A stretch of DNA of 64,000 nt from Actinostola sp. cb2023 (taxonomy: Eukaryota; Cnidaria; Anthozoa; Actiniaria; Actinostolidae), in assembly GCA_033675265.1 (NCBI GenBank), contig JAUJYZ010000816.1, positions 429,892 to 493,891 of the forward strand. Reading direction: 5' to 3'. Below, piece after piece: positions 21,165 through 34,500 of this stretch (positions within the stretch are counted from its first letter, which is position 1; each line of letters starts with the position of its first letter). The notes under the pieces were generated by a model that searched no databases, was not told the DNA's origin, and saw nothing but the letters and a program-made list of their open reading frames with translations. Made by a program: the position numbers and the translations under genes.

Positions 21165-23039
21165 TCATGCCTTTCTCTGGCACTCATTGTATCTTATCAT
21201 TACAGATGCTTCAATATAGTCTTCTAAGGCATTGTCCTGCTGAGAAAACAGAGTGCTGAGTAAGCTGAAGACCCTCTCAGAAGCAGCAGAGCTGGGCTGA
21301 ATGAGGAGTAACTTCCTAACAAGTGAAGCCCAGTGTGGGAGGGTGTGATGACGTGCTGCCCACCATGCCAGTTTCTGCTCCTCACTCAAGTCCACAATAC
21401 CATCGGCAGCAGCAAGATAGGCCGGAAGCTCTGCTGCCAGGTTGGCAATGGTGTTATCATCCACAAAATGAAAATTCTTGAATTCTTGGAGGGCTGCAGC
21501 ATTAGGTATTAACAGTTGAACTTGAACTGGGCAACAAAGGCGTGCTACCTTGAATGCACGTACTATATTTCTGAACTGTACGCTGAACTTCGCTTGAAAA
21601 AAGTTCAGTCCTGGCTGGATACATGCTTTAGCCTGAACAATCAATCTAGCTTGGAGGGCAGCATCACCATTGGCAATTTCTCTGGCAACAGCCAAGGTGC
21701 AAGGGTAGTGGCCTACCCCAACTGCTTGAGCAACAGCTGAAAGATGTTGATAGCATGAAAATATCAAGGGCCCGTCACCTTCGAGGTTGTATGTTGCCTT
21801 AACAAAATGAATACCAGCATCAACAATAGCAGCAAGCTCTAAGCGGAGATCTTGAAGGTCTTGAGGATTCTCAAAGATATCCAACAGATGTTGGCGGGTA
21901 GCAGGGGAAAGATTCACATTCTCTTCTAGAAACGGCAACACATCACCAAAATAGTCGGCCACCTGCTTGAGCACCTCCCACTTACTCCACCAACGTGTAT
22001 TGCTGTGGGACTTCATTGACTGTCCAGTTCTCTCCCTCCAAAGTAACTTCGCATTAAAACTATGAGCAAACAAACTCACCCAGTGTCGGAAAAATAAGTC
22101 CAGAATGCTAAAGTCAAAATGAGATCCGACATTATCAATTGTATGCGAGAAACATACAACATCCATAATATTGGGATAGAAGAATAGTAGTTGCCTTATG
22201 GCAAACCCATTTACTGAAGCACCATCTCGCATTGCAGCAAGTACCATGTCTGATCGAAAGTTGTGCTTAACAGCAATATTGGACATCAGTCTTTGGGCAA
22301 GTTCAGCCCCCTTCAGTGGCTTTGCAAGAATCTCCAGGCACACAAGGCGTTGTGTTGGCTTGAAATCCTCCTGGACATAACGCACTACAATAGCAAGTGC
22401 TTCGCCAAGTCGTGCAGTACCATCGAATATAACCGACACTTCTTTAACTTCCTGAAGCTCGGCCTTGACTTTTTCTTGTTCCCTTGCCAACACAGAAGGA
22501 ATAATGTCTTTCATGTGAGTACTTGTAGTAAGACTATGGGCATACTTCTCAAAAAGAGGGCGCAAGACATCTATCTTGGAAATCGGTATGCCGGCCATAA
22601 GGAGTTTCTCAACTACTTCAAAACGAAAGACTCGCATATCTGATGGTAAAGTAGCCCCACTCACTTGCCTTTGCAGACATTGCTCAATACTTTGGCATTT
22701 GGCCTTGTCCCTTTTAACATTGGCGATGCCATTCAAGTGTTTTTGGGACTGCACATGTTTCTTTACAGTGCTCTTCTTTACGGCGACGATTTCGTGACAT
22801 GCATCGCATCGTAGCTGCCCTTTGACACAAGCGAAGTGATGATCTGGATATTCCTTGATTCGGTCTTGAACCGAAGTTTTGGTCATTGGATTTGACATCC
22901 TACTTGCCTTGTACTTGCCCGATGTTCTAGCAACTTTACGTTCTTTCGAAATGGAAGCCCTTTCAGGTTCCGTCATCTCTGCCCCGTTTTCTCTAGCAAT
23001 TTGAATAGGGTCTTCGCTTTCTTGCATGGCTTCCGCCAT
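21165..23039 (-). CDS. hAT-family transposase
   Basis: A 624-aa intact frame that cuts and pastes the surrounding element. The N-terminal region has a zinc-finger-like motif, CDACHEIVAVKKSTVKKHVQ then SQKHLN (about residues 78-103), of the BED/CGG-binding kind used to bind terminal repeats. The central RNase H-like core has a candidate first catalytic Asp in VSVIFDGTARLGEA and a second in AAMRDGASVNG, followed by the C..H pair in DVVCFSHTIDNV. The C-terminus carries the hAT dimerisation signature SSAASERVFSLLSTLFSQQ with ALEDYIEASVMIRYN. No frameshift or stop is seen. Which hAT subgroup it belongs to was not settled. Confidence 0.88.
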   Translation of the reverse strand: MAEAMQESEDPIQIARENGAEMTEPERASISKERKVARTSGKYKASRMSNPMTKTSVQDRIKEYPDHHFACVKGQLRCDACHEIVAVKKSTVKKHVQSQKHLNGIANVKRDKAKCQSIEQCLQRQVSGATLPSDMRVFRFEVVEKLLMAGIPISKIDVLRPLFEKYAHSLTTSTHMKDIIPSVLAREQEKVKAELQEVKEVSVIFDGTARLGEALAIVVRYVQEDFKPTQRLVCLEILAKPLKGAELAQRLMSNIAVKHNFRSDMVLAAMRDGASVNGFAIRQLLFFYPNIMDVVCFSHTIDNVGSHFDFSILDLFFRHWVSLFAHSFNAKLLWRERTGQSMKSHSNTRWWSKWEVLKQVADYFGDVLPFLEENVNLSPATRQHLLDIFENPQDLQDLRLELAAIVDAGIHFVKATYNLEGDGPLIFSCYQHLSAVAQAVGVGHYPCTLAVAREIANGDAALQARLIVQAKACIQPGLNFFQAKFSVQFRNIVRAFKVARLCCPVQVQLLIPNAAALQEFKNFHFVDDNTIANLAAELPAYLAAADGIVDLSEEQKLAWWAARHHTLPHWASLVRKLLLIQPSSAASERVFSLLSTLFSQQDNALEDYIEASVMIRYNECQRKA

Positions 23040-23249
23040 TTTGCTTTCAGCAATACCGGAAGCTGTTCTATATTTGGAATATTAACACAGGATACCCAAC
23101 GAGCAACGAGACATCCATATATGGAAGATACACCACAGGACACCCAACGAGACATCCATATATGATACACCACAGAAAATCGTGCTTATAGCAAGATTTT
23201 TCGTTCGGTGTTTGATTTGAAATGGCAAAATATATCAAAAATTGTCATT

Positions 23250-23335
23250 TTGATAAAAGTTGCTCGGAAAATCTCAAAAGTTGCTCAGAATTGAAAAAGT
23301 TGCTCAAAATTGAAAAAGTTGCTCAAAAGTTGCCG
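23250..23335. repeat. Right subterminal AAAAGTTGC array of the hAT element
   Basis: At least four AAAAGTTGCTC words at a spacing of about 18 bp, ending in AAAAGTTGCCGAGCAGAATC at the terminal repeat. Confidence 0.8.
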
Positions 23336-23355
23336 AGCAGAATCTGTCTGTGCCT

Positions 23356-23390
<35 letters not shown>

Positions 23391-23481
23391 ACCTCACTAT
23401 GTTTAGTTGTGAATCATTAGAATGTAATCTCTTTGTCATCCCCACCCCACCCTGCTACATTTTAAGCTATAGGCCTAGTTA

Positions 23482-23785
23482 AGCCGCATCTACACGAACA
23501 AGTTTTCCTTGACAAGTTTTCCTTTGCAAGGAAAAATTGACAATTTTCAGTGTCATCTACACGAGCAAGTTTTCCTTGACAAGGAAAAATTGGGCGATGT
23601 TTTTGTCGTCTACACGAGCAAGTCTTCCTTGTCAAGGAAAACTTGTCAAGGAAAGTTTGCTCGTGTAGATTCGGCTTTACACGAGCCCCAGTAATGATTT
23701 TGGTCGATTCTTTGTAAAGCCGCATCTACACGAGCAAGTCTTCCTTGACAAGGAAAAATTGACAACTTTTTGTCATCTACATTGA
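23482..23785. repeat. MITE with TCTACACGAGCAAG ends, plus partial tandem copy
   Basis: The word CATCTACACGAGCAAGTTTT, followed by CCTTGACAAGGAAAAATTG, occurs repeatedly in both orientations. The outer ends AAGCCGCATCTACACGA and TCGTGTAGATTCGGCTT are inverted. A second left end starts at 23718. Confidence 0.75.
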
Positions 23786-23953
23786 AATTCTGGGTCTGTC
23801 AGTTTCAACAAAGCTTGGAGTGATTTAGCAATAAACTGGAAAATTTGATTACTCTCCTGATAGCTTATTAATCAAGTAACCGGTAACGCATCAAATGTAT
23901 GCTGGGGTATCATGTAAATGTACATTTATCATTGGTGATAGGAAGATCCTAGT

Positions 23954-24160
23954 GAGGGGCATCGAATGGTCAAGGCGAGACTCGAGACAAGGCATATTTT
24001 TGGCGAGCCTGAGACGCTTTTTCACCGATTTCCTTTGTTTTCAAAATTCGAAACTCTGAGACGGCTTTTTGCGAAAAAACTAGACTTCGAGACCCGCAAA
24101 TTTTGACTGGAATTTTACGAGACTCTGACTTTTTGCGGGGACCATTCGACAGCCCTCCTA
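23954..24160. repeat. MITE family C, copy 2
   Basis: Ends GGGGCATCGAATGGTC and GACCATTCGACAGCCCTCC. In inverse orientation to the copy at 3028-3235, with TTTTTGCGAAAAAAC and TTTCCTTTGTTTTC inside. Confidence 0.75.
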
Positions 24161-25110
24161 GTAGTACTGTTAAGATATTCATGTAAACGGAACTAGTAGA
24201 GAGCCGACTCCTGATAGCTTAAATAATACTACTTTATTCATTGATCAAGTTAATATTAATTATAATCAAGTAACCGATACAGCCCAACATACATTTGATG
24301 CGTTACCATCAGTGTAAATGTACATTTATCTGTTATTGGGGACTTTTTAAAATAGGAAGATCCTAGAGCTAGGGGTATCCCTCTCTCGTGTGACAGGACT
24401 TCAATTAGGTGAGATATATCGCAAAACTATACAAGAAAACAAGAAAAAAATACCCCAAAATGGAAGTTGAGAAACTGTAAGCACGATTGAAGAGAAATGT
24501 AAATCAGAGTTGAAACCCCAGTGCGATGAATAAATTAATTTGGTTCAGAATTGTAGAATCTAGAGGTGCTTCAAAATTCAAGAAAATTCGTGTTGTCGAC
24601 GCCTAAAATTGCTATTGATGTTGAGTGTAAACATTGAAGACTGAAAACATTAGGACATCGTTCCGCAGTCTTTTGGATATCGACTGTTGTCATAGCCGAA
24701 TTATCTGTAAGTCTTGTCGATGCGCGCTGCAACATTGAAATATACTGAAATAAGCCTTGTTATGCATGGTTAGTAATATAACCATACTATCTAGTAATAA
24801 TTTTATCTTTACTGAAGATAAAAACTCAAAAGACGACGATTTTCAAAAAGATGAATATTGACAATATCACTAGTCAAAGTTATACGTCTGCTCTGAAAAA
24901 CGTCTAAGAACCTTAGCTGTGACGTAGTAAAGCGGCAAAACATGAAATCTCCCGTACGCGAGCACGACACTTGTTCAATGAAGATCAACTATAACTATAC
25001 CTATCCATTTGTCTCGAGTCGTCGATCAGTTCGAGAAGTTGTCGTCAAAGAACACTGAAGCAAATCATTCGCCACTCATCCTTACGATGAATGATTCCTC
25101 CCTGAAGCCT

Positions 25111-25273
25111 ATGCAGGTTTTACTACTGACTTTGGTAAGATATTGAACATTTTGATATAACTATACCTTATTTTTGACTTATTTTTTAATGTATTTATCT
25201 CCTAGTGCTTAGTTTTCGCTGTGGAAAGCGCCAGCGAGGCATTGTCAGTTCGATGTCAAGTAAGTGTAACTTC

Positions 25274-25354
<81 letters not shown>

Positions 25355-25379
25355 TTTTCTTTCTTTCTTTCTTCTTTCT

Positions 25380-25467
<88 letters not shown>

Positions 25468-25469
25468 TT

Positions 25470-25520
<51 letters not shown>

Positions 25521-28500
25521 ATAGCTTTCTTTCTTTCCCCGTATACTCATTTCTTATAGTTTTGTCAGGACTAAAACAGCCTTCTGATTGAAAAGTTTCT
25601 CAGTTTTGATAAACGTATCCGTGAACTCACACCGATTTACTGCCTCGGCCTCCGCTGTGGGTCGTCGTTGAAGATGATTCAGACTACATACATGCCTACT
25701 TGAGTAGATAGCAGTGGCCGATTCGAGCTCACTTTTGCGTAATCTACGACTAAATGATCCATCATATTTTGAATAAAAGTATATGATGTCCTTATTTCAA
25801 CAATAGTGGATTTTAATTTAGTATAACCTATCTCGAAAAATCCGTTATGTTAAACCAAATATGTTAAACCCAAAAACTATGGTATAAAGTAGGTGCGTTT
25901 ATTTTTTATTGTTCAGAAATAGTACTTTACATAGTAAACATCTCATAATACCATAAAATATGTTAAACTCGAAAACTGTGGTATAAAGTAGGTGCGTTTA
26001 TTTTTTATTGTTCAGAAAATAGTGGATTCATCTAATATTATTATCAAATTAATCCCTGGGGGTGCGTTTATTATTAAAAAAAATTATAGTATAGAATAGT
26101 ATATAATGAGTTCAACAAGTATTAAAAAGAGGATAAACCCAACTAAAAAATCTGTAAAAGCAGTACCTGAAAAAACAAGTATGAAAAAGAAAATAACCCC
26201 AATTAAAAAACAACCAAAATCCTTTTTCATGTCGAGTAATCTTTTAGATCAGGCTGTACTTGAAATAAAGGTCTCAAATCAAAAAACAAATAAAGATGGG
26301 TATACACTAGTATATTTCGGTGCTGGTTGGGATTTTAAACCAGTCAATAACCCATTATTTAGTAAGTTTAATCATTTTATTTTCATAGATAGTTTACCAA
26401 ATTTAAGCCATTATAATGAGGGTGATTCAGGTTATGAGAAAAGTAAGAATATTAAAGTATTCCTAGAAACTTTATCAAATTCAGCTTTAAGTTATAATCT
26501 TAAATTAATTAGTATTAGAAGAAATCTATTAACATTTAAAAATGATAAAATTAAGTTAGAATATTATTTTAATACTACAGTCCAAGAAGCTTTAACCAAT
26601 ACTGCTATAAGAAGAAAAATTAATAAGGCAGTATGGAACCATATCCAGGGATTCAATCCTTATGTGTATGGGTTAAAACCGGGGGATTTACCTAACTTGT
26701 TAGAGAATCGCAGTAAATTACGTGAATTAAAATAGTTATAATTGATTGATGTTTTATTTTTTTTTGTTACATTTCTAATTAATAATTAAAAATGTAATTG
26801 TTGGAAATTGATGATTGTATACACTATCGAAACATATACCAAGCAAGGCCAGCAGCCCCAACTGTTATAGCAGCTAAATTATTTTCATGTGTTTTAGATG
26901 GTGGTGAAGGGTTTACATATGGTTTATCTGACTTATTTGAAATATCTGGTTTATCAATCTGATGTGGTAGTTTAACCTTTGAATGACCCATGTTATTATC
27001 TTTTATACCTACTGATTTTGTTTCAGCATTAATATCATTCACACCAAATTTCATATCCGCAGAAGCTCTTACCAATTTATTATTGTATCCATGAACTGAA
27101 TTATTATTGATAACAAGACTAGATGGTAGTAACCAACAGCCTACAGCAATAGCCAGATCTAGTTTTTCTTTTGATTGTTGAATAGCTAGTTGATATCTCT
27201 GTATACTTTTAGAAATATCTGTTTCAATTATACTACTTTCAAATAGTTGTAAAAACACCGTTTGTGTTTCTTGTGCAGAACCAGAATTACCAATAATGCT
27301 TGATCGGGTTTGTACTTGAGCTCCCAGAATACAATACACAAACGCCTCAATCGATTGATTTAATCGTGATAGTCCGGCTCTGGTTAAACCTTTTGATTCA
27401 TTTAGCATAAAATATAGATACGGATGCTTTTCCAACGGACTTATATGATCAAGTTTATTACCACCGTACGAGCCTTCATCTTCGAATTTGAATTTTCCTC
27501 TTGGCCATTTATTTGTAAAAAGGCCATCCATTTTTTCATTATAAACATCTGTAACATCATCTACCTCATCAAATATTTTCTTGTATAACCGACCTAAACC
27601 ACCATTCTCATCAGCAGTAAATCTAAAATCGCTATTTCTAGATATATTAAATTCACGACAAGCTTTGTCATAACCAGCCTTATTATATTTATTATCAATG
27701 TTTGTAAAGTATTGATCTCCAGGTAGTGGAATATTCATTTGTGCCAATATCCTTCTGGATGTGAAGAGGATATGAAATTTGAGCAATGAATTTATCATAG
27801 GAGTATATTTTGTTAGCATATCAATTCCAACACCACAACCAGAACTTGCACACCAGACTGAAAATGCCAGTTGTTGTGGATAGTATGACATATCAGGACC
27901 TTCCAACCATTTATTTGATTCTTTTTGAGTAACATGTTTTAGTACAAGATTAGTAAATATGTTTCGTGGTTTTATAGTAAATTTCTGACTAGGTTTGACA
28001 TAGATATCAATCTCTACTGGATTAAAATTTGGAGGTTTTTTATCAAAAGGGGTGCATATAACAGGGTATAATATTTCAATCATTTTTAATTCTTTTGGAA
28101 ACCTACTACTAAGGAAATCATTAGGAATCTGACTATTCAGTGTATTATCAATTCGTTTACCCAACGCCTTAGTTAACGCATGTTCAACGATAGGATCATC
28201 ATAATGGTGTACAGGACCCCCAATATCCTTCTTGAATACATCATAGGCTACACCATTCCAATCGAAATTAATACCACCCCTATAAGCATGAAATTTATTA
28301 TCTATGTGTTGCGGATAATATTTTTTTAATTCAATATCTTCTTTTGTTACCATATAATATATATATGTTATTATTGTTTTATATTATATTGGTTCTCTCA
28401 TAAAATACTTTAAAATATTAATCGAAATTTCTGTTAAACAAATTAATAATACTATTTTTAATATTATAAGTTTTATCCTTTTAACATCTATCATATCGCA

Positions 28501-31500
28501 ACTTATATATATACCCTCCGTAAGGTGTTGTATCAAAGGATAAAGTTATTTCTTTGGATTTACGAGCTGGTCTACAATCTCCTTTCTCAGTTCCTCCCTC
28601 ATCTTTTGAACATCTGGAACATCGTTTTTTAAAAAAGCCTTATTCCGTTTCACCCTAATACTACTCTTTAGTTTTTCATATTTTTTGAGTTCAGTCATAA
28701 TGTGTTCAAATTCTTTCTCATCAATCTTGTTATCGCTCAAGGCTTTTGATACAAGATCACATATACTATCTTCTTTTGATTTTGCAAGCTGAATAGTATT
28801 TTCATGTTTTGTTACCTTTTTAGTAAGTTTTTTCGTGAAAATTGTACAACTAGCTGATATTAAACCTAACAACCCGCCAACAGCCGATAAAGGAACACCG
28901 ATAATGATCCCAGGTCCTGTTAAACTAGTAGTTACACCAGAACCGGTTAAAATGACAGATAAGACTCCTGTTGCAACTGCAGTTTTATGAAGTATACCAC
29001 GTATCTTACTATATTTTTTCCTAACATTTTCGTAATGTTTTATCTCCGTTACTAATTGAGATATAACCATATTTATTTTGTGTAATCTAAAGTTTTCACC
29101 AGTTTGTTGTACTTCTGGTACTTCCGGATAAATCATATCATAATCAACCATATATATAATACTACATATTATTATTTTATATGATTTCAATCACCATCAT
29201 CATTGGATATATTCCAGCATCAATGCTCTTACCACTAGAATCTGTAACCCAAACCCTAATACTATTAATATAATCATCATTTTTAATAGGTGTGTACAGG
29301 GTATTATTAGGATGATAGGTTAGTTTTTCTCCAACCTTGTTTAATTCAACACATGCTAATATTTGTGAATATTTATTATTTAATAAAACCTGTGTAGAAT
29401 CAATAAGATCACAATACAAATATAGTGCATACTGAGTAGGTTGAATAATATTTATAACATTTCTTGAATTTTGTTCAAGGTTTATTGAGATGTTTAATAA
29501 TTTAGCTAAACCCGGGTTTAGTGTTACAGCCTGATTGGCTATGAGCATCATTTTTCCGGTATTCAATAGTTCGATGGAGACTTTGTCACTAACTTTCAAC
29601 GCATCTATAACACGTTTTAAATATATTCTGTGTGTAATACCCCGGCGGAATAATAATAACAAACTTCTTTTCATCATAGTAAATCAATCCACCACCTACA
29701 AGATTATATATTTCATTATAAAAACTACAACTTACAAGTGATATACGTGTACTCTTTTTAATAGGATTTTTAAAACAAATAGTTTCATCTGCTTTTGTTT
29801 TTTCAATATACAATATTACCATTTATACTATATAATCATTTTTTATTTTTATATCTTTCAACAAAATACAAAACAACAGCAACTATCAATAACCAAGCGT
29901 TTTTAGCTAAGAAACTAATAACCTCACCCGCGGTTCTGAAAATAAAAGAAGCTATTGCACCAACCATGCCAGGTAGTATCTGAGCTAATTTTTTACCTAT
30001 TGATTTCAAACTATTTCCAACACCGCTGGCAACCGAAGATAATCCGCTTTTTAGACTAGAAATAATAACACCAATAATAATACCAACTGCAGATACAACA
30101 GAAAAAACAGTAAAACCATACTTTTTAAAAACAGCTTTTATACGATCTCTCAGAGACATTCGCCCTTCTATTACTTCATTTTGTTCTTCTAATTGTTCAA
30201 TCTCATTTCTAGTTTCCTCAATCTGTTCACGGAGTGATATATTCAATCTTTCTCTAACATCATTAGAGCCAGCTTGAGATATATTAACCAATTCTTCTTC
30301 TAATGTTTGTAATTTTTCTCGATGTGAAAATATAGTTCTTTCATTATTCTCAACAACTTTTTCAGCAGGATCACCAAGATAGTTTACAATTGTTTTAGGT
30401 AACTTACCATTTAATTCACCCTCAGCATTAAACAGAACATGATGTTTGCTGCCCAGTCTATTAAATCTTACTATCACTCTATCATATTCATCAATTGTAG
30501 TGACGAATGGAGAGTTTTTAGGATTTACATTAGGATACTTGGTTTTGATTCTATCCCAAGCTTCTTCAACTCTTTCTTCACTATGTTTAGCAAGGTCTAC
30601 CATTTCTATGTCTTCTCTTGCCCTTATTTCCCAATCTTCATTGCTTTCATCAGAGTTCTTAAATAATTTATATCCTCGTTCTCTTGATATACCCCTTCTA
30701 CTAAACCGTTCTTTAGTTCGTTCCCACCAAGTGTGTCTAGTTTCTTTTTGTTGTGGTAATAATTCCGCTAGTTCATCATTTGTGATAGGGGTGTTTATAT
30801 CTTCAGACCCTGTTTCAAGTGGATCAAAATCTAAACTATCGACTTCCATATACTATATATTAATAGTTAGTTTTTTATATAAATTTCGATGCTAAATACC
30901 CTGCTCCTAACATACCACCACCCACATACGCCATCTCATATGTTTTTTGTTGTTTACTACTTTTGTAATAATCGCTAAATTCAGGTTTTTGGTTAGGATG
31001 TGCCTTATTATATTGTGTAAAAGCATAGTTAGTATCCTCTAAATTACTATCAGCCAGCTTTTTGTTAACATATTGTGTTGAGTCAACCAATCTTGATACT
31101 GTTGTCGTTTCTTTTCATAACTACCCATAGCAATTTGATATTTTTCAAGAGCTTTATCATGACGAATTTTCTCTTCATCAACATGTTTACCATCAGAACT
31201 TAGATATTTAGCTAAATACATTGAACCGGTGAAGGCACTAGCGTTCAAAGCAGCACCTGCGATCATCATTATGACAGCGCTAGCCATTTATATATAATAA
31301 TATAACATTTTTCTTTTTATACCGATTTTGGTAGGATTTTTTGATCTTCAAGATATTGCTTCACATACATACTCCCAGATAGTACTAGCACCCATTTTCC
31401 ATAATTTGTTAGACTACTACTAGGGTCGTTGATGAATGATTCTTTCATAGCCTTTTTTCCGACATAACCAATTACTGCAGCGATTCCAACAACTACAGCA

Positions 31501-34500
31501 GCATCGGTAACTGATTTAATCAATTTGTTTTCCATTTTATATATTCTTAATAAAGTTTTTATTTTTTATATAGTTTTTCATTCCATACCTATTCTTGGTA
31601 TAGGAATTTTATTAGTTTCAGGTGTGATGTCTTCCATTTTAGCGGTTTTCACAGGTGTATTTACTTTTTTATTATTTCTCCATCTAAAATATAAATCTAT
31701 AGCTGTTAGACTTATTCCAACTAGTGTCAATGCTGTTGTTAGTGATATTTCTGGCGTCCATGAATTAGATGTTTCTTCTTCTTCAGTTTCATGATTCTTT
31801 TCTATTTCAAGAGCTTTCTTAGCTTTTTTATGATATTCAGCTAGTCTTTTACCAGCGGCAACCTTCTTAGGGTCTTTTTGTTTTATAATTGGATTTTCCG
31901 GTTCTTTGGTAATTATATCTTTTGATTCTTCTGACATTTTTAATATACTATTATATAAGAATAATATTTTAAGTGAAATTCCAAGAGAGTTCCAACAGAT
32001 GCTCAACAGATGCTCAACAGGTTCTAAGAGTCTGCTCAAGAGATGCTCAACAGGTTCCAACAGATGCTCAACAGATGCTCAAGACAAATCAAGAGTTTTA
32101 TCAATAATATTGTTAACCTGATCATCTTGTGTTATTACAGGTGGTAACCAATTATCATCACCATTGGTAATTTTAATATGTTTTCCTATTTGAAGTAAGC
32201 AACTGGAGAGAGCCACAAATCTACCACCTCGTAAAATTGCAAATCCAGCTGCATTATTCAACTCCTGTCGTAGCATTTCATTGTTTTTAAGATCATTACA
32301 AAGCTCATTTTTATTATCGATAGGAACCGCATAAGCAATAGCTTCAACAAAACCCTCAATACAACCATTAACTAAGCTATTTGTTACCATATTCCCCATA
32401 ATAAGTTGATATCTGTTATAATATTTATTAACATCAATAATCGATAACCTCTTAACATCACCAAGGGACATTCTAATTCCCGTGTATTGATCTATAGTAC
32501 CAAGCACCGAAAGAATACACAATTGTTCGCGCCTCTCCTCTACCTCTAAGTCATCACCTTTATTAACAGGTACTTTCTTCTTTCGTCCTTTCTTTTCCAC
32601 TACTACAGGTTCTTCTGGGATAGTATCTAATTTTTCAGCATCCATATACTCATCTAGAATTGAAGTCATTATTATACTATATATACATATATTTAAATAG
32701 TAACGCTTGGAAATTCCAAATAGTTGTTAAATGGAAACCGTAAACAAAAGCATATTCTAGCATACTTTTCTGATTTCAATAACCTCATAAATTCTTTTCT
32801 TGTTTCAAGATCTAGGCTACCACCATATTCGTCAAATAATAATTGATTAGATAAATTATTGGGTGTGAAGAAGGAAATTATACAGGCTACGTTTTCACGA
32901 AATGGCTTACTTATGGCTGTCAACTGTTGTGTTAAAACCCACACCGATATATTTTCATGTCTACCTGAGAATGCTAGTCTAATAAAATTGTTACTCCTCT
33001 GTTTGAGATCTTTTGAAAAAGAACAATCGTCGAGAATGACAAGAGAATTATACCCTGAGAATACTGTTTGACAACATGAAAGTAGATTATTTTTATCTCA
33101 TTTTCATCTTCTGAATCAGGTGATAGAACTATAAATCTAGGATCGTTATGACCAAAACCATGATACGTTTTATTTTTAGAATAGGTCGGGCAAATAAGAA
33201 TAATGTATTCAAAAATATTTCTATACGCATGTCTTAGTAAATCGACTAAATATTGTGTTTTACCACAGTTAGTAGGGCCTGTAATAATACAGTGAAATGG
33301 AATCTTATCTTTCAGCTCCTCCATTTATATATAATTAATAGTGAATATTACTTTAATATAATATTGCTTTTAAATTACCGTCTTGAATTTCCATAAGAGC
33401 ATCAGCGATAACAAACATATGACATGTTATATTACCAGATCCCCCAACTGTTCTATTAAAATGAAGCATAACACCGTCTTTTGTTGAATTTAGAAGAAGA
33501 CCATTTCCATGAATATTATTATCCGGGTTTGTTTTCAAATTGATCCAAAGAGCGAATTTATCACTATAGAAATCTTTCTGGGTTACATTATCTGTTTCAC
33601 CAAGCCTTCCTCTAATTGAATTCCAAAAATCTGTTTGAACCATACCTTTCGAGAATAATTTATTAGGTATACCATCGATATTCACATTCACTTGGGTTAA
33701 TCCAGGGTTTATATACTTTTCAGAGTCTCTTGTGCCTACTGTATAAGGTTCTACAAACAAACAAAGAATTCCACTCATTGACCTTCTTGGTATATTTACA
33801 TGCTCGTTAATCACAGAGTCTGTTGCTTTATTAACTATGAATGTCCTGTGTAGAAGCACGTTTTCATAATAGAACCCTTTACCGACTTGATATGAAGAAA
33901 GAGCTTCCCGAGCTAGGTAATCACTATTAATACAAGTGTATTCTAACTCAATATTTGAAAGACTGTATGTATATGGTTTTGTATTATCAGATGTGACCAC
34001 AATATTTCCGCTTTCTGGAAGAGTAATCTCAAATAATAGATTATTAGAAAGACCCTTTGCATAGAATATCCCATGATTATCTAAAATACTGTGATTTAAT
34101 GGTAACCGATATTTATCACCATAAACAGCTCCTAATACTACATCCTTAGCATCAGTGGTTACTTTATCACCTGAGGCTGTTCTAAGTTTTCTCATATTGA
34201 CAGAACTAATACCTTCCATCAACATATTTTCACGTTCTCTTTTCGATAAGAATAAGTCGTTATAGGTTTCATACAGATCAATACGATGGGTGTCTTGTAA
34301 AGTTTCTCCGCCATAAAGAACCCTCATACGCGACTTAAGTGCTCTCCCTAGGTTGTTAACCACTGTGTTATTTGCATGACCAGTGGCAGCTAGGTTTAGT
34401 TTGAAAAGTAATCCTATTGACTCTGGTACGTATACAATATTATCACTTAATTTAGGTATATGAACATACAGGGTCTCTCCGGGATTAGCTGTGCTTGGGT

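Larger units (their letters stand above)
20659..23356. mobile_element. Complete hAT-type DNA transposon
   Basis: 2,698 bp. The termini are matching inverted repeats, TAGGCACAGACAGATTCTGC (+TC) at the left and the reverse complement at the right. Both ends abut runs of C, so the 8-bp target duplication typical of hAT elements is consistent (CCCCCCCC on both sides) but cannot be proved in a homopolymer. Just inside each end is an array of AAAAGTTGCTC words, about four to five per side, probably transposase binding sites. The single gene is an intact transposase on the minus strand. Matching ends plus an open frame suggest recent activity. Confidence 0.9.
23357..25110. other. Intergenic: poly-C, MITEs, no gene seen
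   Basis: Starts with a run of about 30 C at the hAT border. A palindromic MITE lies at 23482-23690 with a partial copy at 23716-23785, and a family C MITE at 23954-24160. From 24160 to 25110 nothing is recognisable. The last few hundred bases probably hold the promoter and 5' UTR of the fibrinogen-like gene. Confidence 0.6.

Noticed and set aside
25205..25591. A 128-aa Phe/Ser-rich membrane-like protein
   Set aside because: Only the first 54 bases (25206-25259) are coding as exon 2; the rest is the CTTT array after a good splice donor.
31938..32060. Longer N-terminus for the 119-aa Polinton protein
   Set aside because: The added residues only translate the AACAGATGCTC repeat; the promoter motif supports the start at 31937.
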